Assembly (NCBI GenBank): GCA_034520745.1
Contig: JAXHNF010000011.1
Location: forward strand, 77,372-141,371
DNA length: 64,000 nt
DNA from: Alkalibacterium sp034520745
GTDB lineage: Bacteria > Bacillota > Bacilli > Lactobacillales > Carnobacteriaceae_A
Direction: 5' to 3'
Position 1 is the first letter of the stretch. Every line of letters begins with the position of its first letter. A program made the position numbers and the translations under genes. Of the stretch, positions 58,058 to 64,000 are shown piece by piece. Under the pieces are notes generated by a model. That model saw only the letters and a program-made list of their open reading frames with translations, was not told where the DNA came from and ran no database searches.

Positions 58058-61000
58058 TTATATTATTGTTCCACAAACGTCTAATTGATCCGTTAAATAC
58101 TCTTTGATGATACTGTATGACTGTTTCAGTCTTTCCTCATGAACCGGGTTTCTGCCAGTTTTCCCAACTGTACGGCAGCAACTCTCCATTCGTCTCATCC
58201 GACGTCTGGAAGCTTATCGAGTGACACGCTCGTTTTGACTTGGCCACCACACTGATGTCGATCGCATCGATAAACTGAGATGCTGTCAGACCATCAGATG
58301 ACCAGATGTCTCCAAGAATTTTCTTTCTGACTCGGATCCTTGACGTTAAGAAGAAGCCAGGGATCCTCATCTCAAGCATGCCGCTTTCTTCGTTGACTGT
58401 ATAATCCGACAGAGATCGTATGCGTCACTTTCAGGATCGCCGATTCCTTCTTTAAAAGACCTGTCTCGTGATACTGGAAGGGGACTTGACGGCCAGTTGA
58501 CGGGATTTCCATAGGCATTGAAAGGGCTAAACGGATTTTATTGAAAGTGCCGTCATTATTTCCTTTATTTCTATGTTTTCCAAAAACTCCCGGCCGTATC
58601 CATACTGATAGTAGAAAGGATCATAATAGCTATCGACCCATACTCGGTTTTCACTATCATCCGATATTTCGATCACAAAATCAATACCTTCTTCAAAGCT
58701 CAAATCTTCAATAAACGATATGGACCGGTTCCCCTGCTCTTCGATCGTATTCATCAGCAGATTGATATCCGTCTGACTGTTCCACTGCTCAGGGTCATAA
58801 TCCACCATCAAATACAAATAGGCTTCATCATCGACCAGGACAGCCCTTGCAGCAGCCCTCATCTTTATGAGCCAGGCGTTCTGTATTCGAGCCATTTTCC
58901 TGCATCGCCATTGCACGTTCTTTTTGTGCGTATCAAAGTTCAGCAATCCAAAACGCTGTTCGTTGGTCTGTACATTCGACCAGTAGGGTCTGCGGTCGGA
59001 ATCTTCCAATTGCATCGTGTTCCAGGTCCGCTTGAACCACTCATCCTGCCAGGTAAACATGATCCCACCGGCAGCTCCTTGTTCGTAAATATCTTCAAAC
59101 AGATGAACGACGATTTCACCCTGTTCTCTCTTCAACAGAAAGCCCTGATTCCACCCGTCCTATGGATTCTCATGCGTCATGCCTCTGGACGACGGGACAC
59201 CAAATTCTGCAATAACGACGGCATCCGGTGGGCACCGATCAGATCACTCAAGTAACCGGCATAACTGTTCTTCCGCCCCCGATGATCGTTTGAATTCCAG
59301 ATGTCCTCACTATAATTCAGGAAATCCGGATAATACGGATACACATGGTAACTGGCAAAATAACCGGTTTTCAGCTTATCGCTTTCGTATATGTTATTGG
59401 GATTCACACTGACCATGTCCTCTTCAGGAAAAGGTTCCGCCGAATGTTCGAGCAGGTCTGTCGTCGGCCAGTTGCTGAAGCTGACCGGACGCATAGTATC
59501 ATAGCTGCTCACTTCATAGTCAGTGATGAACTCCATGCGTTCTGCCAGCCACTTTTTGCAGAAAGCGCTGGCGCGGTATCTTCTGTGCCGGAAATACAAT
59601 CTCCGTCATTGCGTGCCAGATCTCCGTGAGCGTCGTTTGTCGCTTCGACCATTTTGCGGATCCCACTCGATGCCCAGGATATAGCCCAGAACAGCATCGG
59701 AAACATCATACGATTAGTCGCCTGAGGCATGGCCGGCTCTGAGGCTCCAGCTCGGCATTTCCGTGAATGACATCCACAGCATCTCTGATCTCGCGTTCAA
59801 ACGGTTCGACGTTTTCGAAGGGTCATAGGCATCCGATTGAAGAGCCGAGCTCCTCTTCATTCATGCAGACCCCGTGCATCAAGTACAGCGGCGACTGTGC
59901 CTGCTGGTTGTGGAGGCGCAGGGCGTGATAAAATTCCGGGGGGCGTATCGTATAGACCCGGATGACATTCGCACCCATTTCAGCGATATCTGATCGAACC
60001 AGCGGGCATATTCGTTAAAGGTACTAGCCGTTTCTCCGGCCAGGTGCCCGGCTTCGCTATTCCCATGTTCACGCCTTTGAATCTTGAAGTCTTCCCAGCT
60101 CCCGTCCCGGTATATTTCAAAACCACTGTCATTCAGTCGACTGTGATAAGCCATTTCTTCGTCTTCGAAATCTACTTGATCAACAGCAGACTGCTCTCCG
60201 CCTGCCGCTGCCTCTTTCAGGTCATCAGCTTCCTGCAGGATCTTTCCCATCATCGGCAGGTAGGCCCGGGAAGTAAAAACGCTGTGCACCACTCATACTG
60301 CAGTCGACTGGCGAGCCGATGCAGCTCATCCAGCCGGGTGTACTGATAAGGAGAAGGTGTCGCTGCCAGGTCGGCGTAGTCTCCGGCAAAATAGTACATG
60401 GAGGCGTCCGAGCCACTGAGCTATGCGGCGCGTGATCGGCCGGTACCTCGTCTGGAAATACCCGTTACTCACGCATTCGGTCCAGTCCTTGCCTTTTTCG
60501 GTCGAGACCTAAGAGTGTACTCGGCCAGGACCTCCGCTTCATCCCTGGTTCAATGATGTCAAACCAGTAGGTATATCGGGAAGACAAGGATTCGTTAGAA
60601 AAACACGTGCCGTCCTTTTTCAAGTAAGTCTGACCAGTAAGGCCGCGCCATCTCCGGTATAGTCTTCGCCTTCTTCCAGGACGACGATGACAGTCATCTT
60701 CCCGCAAAAAGATGAGTCCCGCTCGTCGAAAGGTCCATGCTTTCTCCTGTCTGATCTTCATAGTTTTCCCGCATCCGCTCAGGGATCGTCATCACTTTCA
60801 GCGGGATCCAGTTCGCTGAAGTAGCGGGCGATCCAGCCGTCCCACTCGATCCCCAAAGGAGCAGTCATAGGGTTTCTGACGCTCGTTGTCCTGTCGGGCT
60901 AGCGAAGGCTGTCGAACATCTGCAACGAGCGGGGATATTGTTACGTCAGGACCTCTTTCTCAAGCGCCGCGACCTCTTCAAGCGTTCAGCCCGCCGTATA

Positions 61001-61409
61001 TGAAGCTCCGACCGGTCTTCTTCCAGATTTTCACCGTAAAATTCGTCTTCGATAAACGCCATATGTATCGGCCATGTAGATCAGGTCCCTGCGAAGCAGC
61101 CACTCCGTCAGTCAGGGACGTGGCGTCCGTACGTGATCGTTACTTCGCGGATGAAACCCTGTATAGTCGCTTTCCAGCGCGTATCTCACGGCCATCTTCT
61201 TTCAGATAGTTGAAGTGATTCAGCGCCCGACGTCATTCCTCTATGTTCCCGGTAAGTAACCGGTCCGGCACGGTCTTGTCTGGATGATTCAGGACATCAA
61301 GTATCCCTGCCGGGGCTCGATCTGCCAGACAACATAAGGCAGTAATGAGCAGGCCGGCTCACGACAAACAGGCCGGCATAAATGACGTTTCCTTTTCAAA
61401 TCGGTTCAT
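58058..61409 (-). CDS. Large secreted or membrane-anchored TIM-barrel glycoside hydrolase-like protein
   Basis: About 1110 residues when joined, the first gene of the exopolysaccharide operon. A short N-terminal hydrophobic segment (AGLLITALCCLA) follows MNRFEKETSF. A TIM-barrel region resembling glycoside hydrolase family 2 barrels can be followed: FNEYARWFDQIAEMGANVIRVYT, RPPEFYHALRLHNQQAQSPLYLMHGVC, PVVIAEFGVPSSRGMTHENP (a likely catalytic Glu), then GAAGGIMFTWQDEWFKRTWN. The last 300 residues are beta-rich (AVLVDDEAYLYLMVDYDPEQWN). Fifteen or more indels make details uncertain. It may trim or modify the polymer made by the GT2; the substrate is unknown. Confidence 0.6.
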
Positions 61410-61591
61410 CCTTTTATCAATTATATATTCAAGGTTAACACATTTTCAGGTGATATACGTATAGAAATACGATTTTCATCGGAGGACACACTTTTTGTTG
61501 CCGGATCAGTATGTTAAACTGAAACCGCATATATATGCTGCAAGTCGAGACTCTCTAGTCAAGTAAATCTAATTTCAAGGTGTGAATTCAA

Positions 61592-62652
61592 ATGACAGAT
61601 CATTCTAAAGACAGTCACCCAAACAGCAAACTCACGATTCTCCTGGCAGGCAGCAGTCTGCTTCTCGTCACGATCCTTGTCATCCAACTGGTTTCCTCAC
61701 CTGATAACATGACCGATCAGCAGACGCCAGAGTCTATCGATAACAGACGTTGCGTTTCGCTCGCTGTTTACACAAAGGAAAAACCAGTCAGTGTAACACT
61801 CGATGTGTCAAAGGATACGGCAAGTCCCGGGACCGTCTGGCTGGGGTTCAGTATACTGAGTCCTCTTGGCGAAGTGATCGATTTGCCGGCCAATGAAGTC
61901 GCCACTGATGCGGGTCAAAATCAGTCCTTTTCTCTTTCATATGACTTAAACGGTCCCGATAAAGAATCACTGATCAGCGGCGCATATACAGCTGTTTTTG
62001 CATTATGGGACAACCCGACAAAAATGATAAACCACTTCGTTAGTTGAGCTCCCCGATGCGTTTTCGCCTGTACAATGAAGTTGAAGATTTCAGTCGATCG
62101 ATGAAACGAAATGGTTCAGCCAAGACGGGATATTAGGCCGCACCCAGCTTCGCAGGGAACACGTTTCAGCCCGTGATGATCTTTTAACGATCCAGATGCC
62201 CGCAGATACTTTAGAAGGCGGTGCGATCCAGACGATCGACCTCATTCATCACGGGTCGTATGAAATCAGCATGAAACTTCCTGATGCGCCTTCATCGCTG
62301 ACCGGCTTTTTTCTGTATAAAGCACCGGATTTACAGTACGAAATAGATATAGAAGTTTTTAACCAGACTGACTCAGAGGTCTTATTCACGGTCTTCTGCG
62401 GAAGGATCGACCCAGCATGAAGATAAAGCGGACCTTGCCTTCGATCCGACGGCCGATTTCCACCGCTACCGGATCGATTATTACCCTGACAGAGTTACGT
62501 TTTACATTGATGATGAACGCATGCAGACGTGGGAAGACGGTTTCCCAGACGAACCGATGCACCTGATGGTAAACACCTGGTTCCCCAACTGGCTGGACGG
62601 GACAGCTCCTGATAAAGATCAGATGTTGAGGATCGAGTGGATAAGGTACTGA
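61592..62652 (+). CDS. Membrane-anchored GH16 beta-glucanase-like protein
   Basis: About 350 residues: N-terminal anchor (LTILLAGSSLLLVTILVIQLV), a beta domain (VSVTLDVSKDTASPGTVWLGF...), then a GH16 domain with LEGGAI(Q)TIDLIHHGSYEISMKLPDA, the catalytic block YEIDIEVF (ExDxE), DFHRYRIDYYPDRVTFYIDDE and MHLMVNTWFPNWLDG near the end. Frameshifts lie near 62040, 62100 and 62400. GH16 enzymes cleave beta-1,3, beta-1,4 or mixed-linkage glucans and galactans. It is divergent from the exopolysaccharide operon, so its substrate may be that polymer, hinting at a beta-glucan. The start at 61592 has a weak AAGGTG ribosome binding site. Confidence 0.75.
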
Positions 62653-62745
62653 TTTCAGCCAGGCTCACTAATCTTCAATGATTCACTGAAAAAACATCTC
62701 TAATTCAAAGTATATCACAGGGGAGAAATATACCCCAGTAATCTA

Positions 62746-62801
62746 AACCCCCTCAGATAAAATAGGCACCTTTTTTTGTGTCTGATTTATCTGAGGGGGT
62801 T
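62746..62801. terminator. Bidirectional terminator between convergent genes
   Basis: Perfect 16-bp stem (62746-62761 with 62786-62801) plus a partly paired inner part around T7. It separates the GH16 gene (plus) from the 62824-63926 gene (minus). Confidence 0.8.
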
Positions 62802-62823
62802 CCAATATTTTGTATACCAGCTT

Positions 62824-63926
62824 TTATTTTTTCTGGTCGATTCTTTTCCATTCTGACTGCATATAATAGGAGGATTGTTCATTTCCACTGATGTCCGCTG
62901 TCCATTCGTACGTTTTCGGCCAATTCTTAAAAATCTTCGCTGCATTATATAAGAATCTTAAAGACAGTTTTGTAGGAACCGGCCACCAGCCCCCGGAAGG
63001 ACACAACTTTATTCGAGTGATCTCCTCTTTTTTCTCAACATAATAGATCCCCTATGGTCCCACTGGAAGGTGTGCTTGAATTTTAAACTCTCCATTTTAT
63101 AACAGTGATTTGCATCAAGTGTATGTAATGTTGGGTAAAGCCGGATCAAAACGTTACTGAAATATGGATAGACTTGATTTAAGCGGGTTAATTTTTTCAA
63201 GGCCGGCTGAGGATTGATCCACTCTATAGCGTATTCATAGTCATTCTTGATCAGCTTTTTCTGTGATACTCGATTCCTAAAGGTAATATGTCTTCCCCGG
63301 ATTCAGGATTAGAAGCACTATCAACGGCTTGGAACTGTACCTTGAGAAATACATCCGCATTCCATCCATTGGTACAGCCAAATCATCCGGTTTATGTCTT
63401 TTCCCATTTATATTGATCCGGACGTCCGTACTGCTCTTTACGAACGAAATAAAATTCGTAAAGCAGGATCAGCGGGAAAGAAGAGGGATTCTCCGCCGCA
63501 TCGCCCATGGGAGCTAATAAACTGAAAGGCTTGCGTTTCCTCGAATTTGTTTCTCTGATTTCAATGGTGATTTCCCTGTTCATTACATCCTTGAACTGAT
63601 AAGTGGCCTGAACGCCTTCAGTATTCACTTCATAATAAGCCTGTGTGAACTCTCTTTCCAAAATGTTTTCCAAACCCTTACCGGTGATGTCATACTTTTT
63701 CTTATCCAGTTTCAACGTTGACTGATGATAGACATCCACCTTACCGTCCCGTCTCCACCCGATGACAAGATGTCCTTTACCGTTTTCTCCCTCTTTAAAA
63801 GTCTGGGGTTCAAAACCAATATAAATATCATCTGGATCTTTTTCAAAATTGATCTAGCAGTAACTTGTCCATCATATCAATATGGATCAGAAAAGGATTA
63901 AAAAAACTGACTTGATTATTTGCCAT
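62824..63926 (-). CDS. Hypothetical protein, about 365 aa, several frameshifts
   Basis: Joined frames give a soluble protein starting MANNQVSFFNPFLIHIDMMD, with DDIYIGFEPQTFKEGENGKGHLVIGWRRDGKVDVYHQSTLKL and YYEVNTEGVQATYQFKDVMNREITIEIRE in a beta-rich first half. The second half ends in KIFKNWPKTYEWTADISG near the C-terminus. AGAGGTGAGAGC precedes the ATG at 63926. Indels are near 63855, 63445, 63380, 63240, 63200 and 63005. No signal peptide is seen and I do not recognise the family; the sugar- or lipid-like beta sheets could be a binding domain, but no function is assigned. Confidence 0.5.
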
Positions 63927-64000
63927 GCTCTCACCTCTAAGGTTCTATAGTTTTTAATTCAAAACTGTTGATCACAATCATTATAGTATGTTCACTGCAT

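Noticed and set aside
61410..61591. c-di-GMP (GEMM) riboswitch before the exopolysaccharide operon
   Set aside because: No GEMM core sequence or paired stems could be found in either orientation.

Overview
The window looks like chromosomal DNA of a low-to-mid GC Gram-positive bacterium (Bacillota, Bacilli). Shine-Dalgarno sequences of the AGGAGG type, sigma-A promoters, two good CcpA cre boxes, an FMN riboswitch, a T-box leader ahead of metNIQ and a ptb-buk-lpd-E1a-E1b-E2 locus in the order known from Enterococcus faecalis point to Lactobacillales (Enterococcaceae/Carnobacteriaceae-like). The genus is not identified. Most genes are on the minus strand.

A very large number of genes, including housekeeping ones (ribBA, ribD, lpd, metQ), are interrupted by single-base frameshifts. 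Several lie in homopolymers, and conserved motifs continue in another frame. I read these mainly as sequencing indels and annotate whole genes across them; coordinates of the frameshifts are approximate.

Layout: 1-620, end of a bactofilin-like lipoprotein; 1066-2627, a small cre-controlled gene and an OFA-family MFS transporter; 3104-10100, a sulfur-acquisition locus (TauABC-like ABC transporter, CoA-disulfide reductase/rhodanese fusion, YeeE/YedE transporter, divergent LysR regulator); 10286-12435, PspC, CorA and a polytopic membrane protein; 12483-17028, a riboflavin operon ribD-ribE-ribBA-ribH under an FMN riboswitch, ending in a HAD phosphatase that may be the missing pathway phosphatase; 17034-18250, thiolase; 18383-21290, metQ-metI-metN with a T-box; 21565-28623, amino-acid permease, GNAT, phosphoesterase, VOC protein, esterase, CBS protein, thioesterase and small proteins; 28787-29306, a tandem array of 52-bp units; 29378-31603, FMN reductase with divergent TetR, and PgeF; 31771-33722, three tandem DUF2975 proteins plus a Cro/CI regulator; 33768-35604, a complete IS1595-like element with perfect terminal repeats, an 8-bp target duplication and a VanZ-like passenger gene; 35613-36110, a second array of about 51-52-bp units.

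The right part holds branched-chain amino/keto-acid catabolism (leucine dehydrogenase, divergent LysR, the bkd operon 38648-45416 behind a cre box), a sodium symporter, an SDR enzyme, a quinone-stress dioxygenase with an MhqR-like operator, an MBL-fold protein, a CadC-CadA metal efflux pair, a third degenerate 52-bp array (53340-53600), and an apparent exopolysaccharide operon (61409 to 53798, minus): TIM-barrel glycosidase-like protein, REC-GGDEF-REC diguanylate cyclase, membrane-anchored HEAT protein and processive GT2 synthase, with a divergent GH16 glucanase. The most unusual items are the three intergenic arrays sharing a period near five helical turns, the c-di-GMP/HEAT/GT2 operon, the VanZ-carrying IS, the HAD gene in the rib operon, and the DUF2975 triplet.
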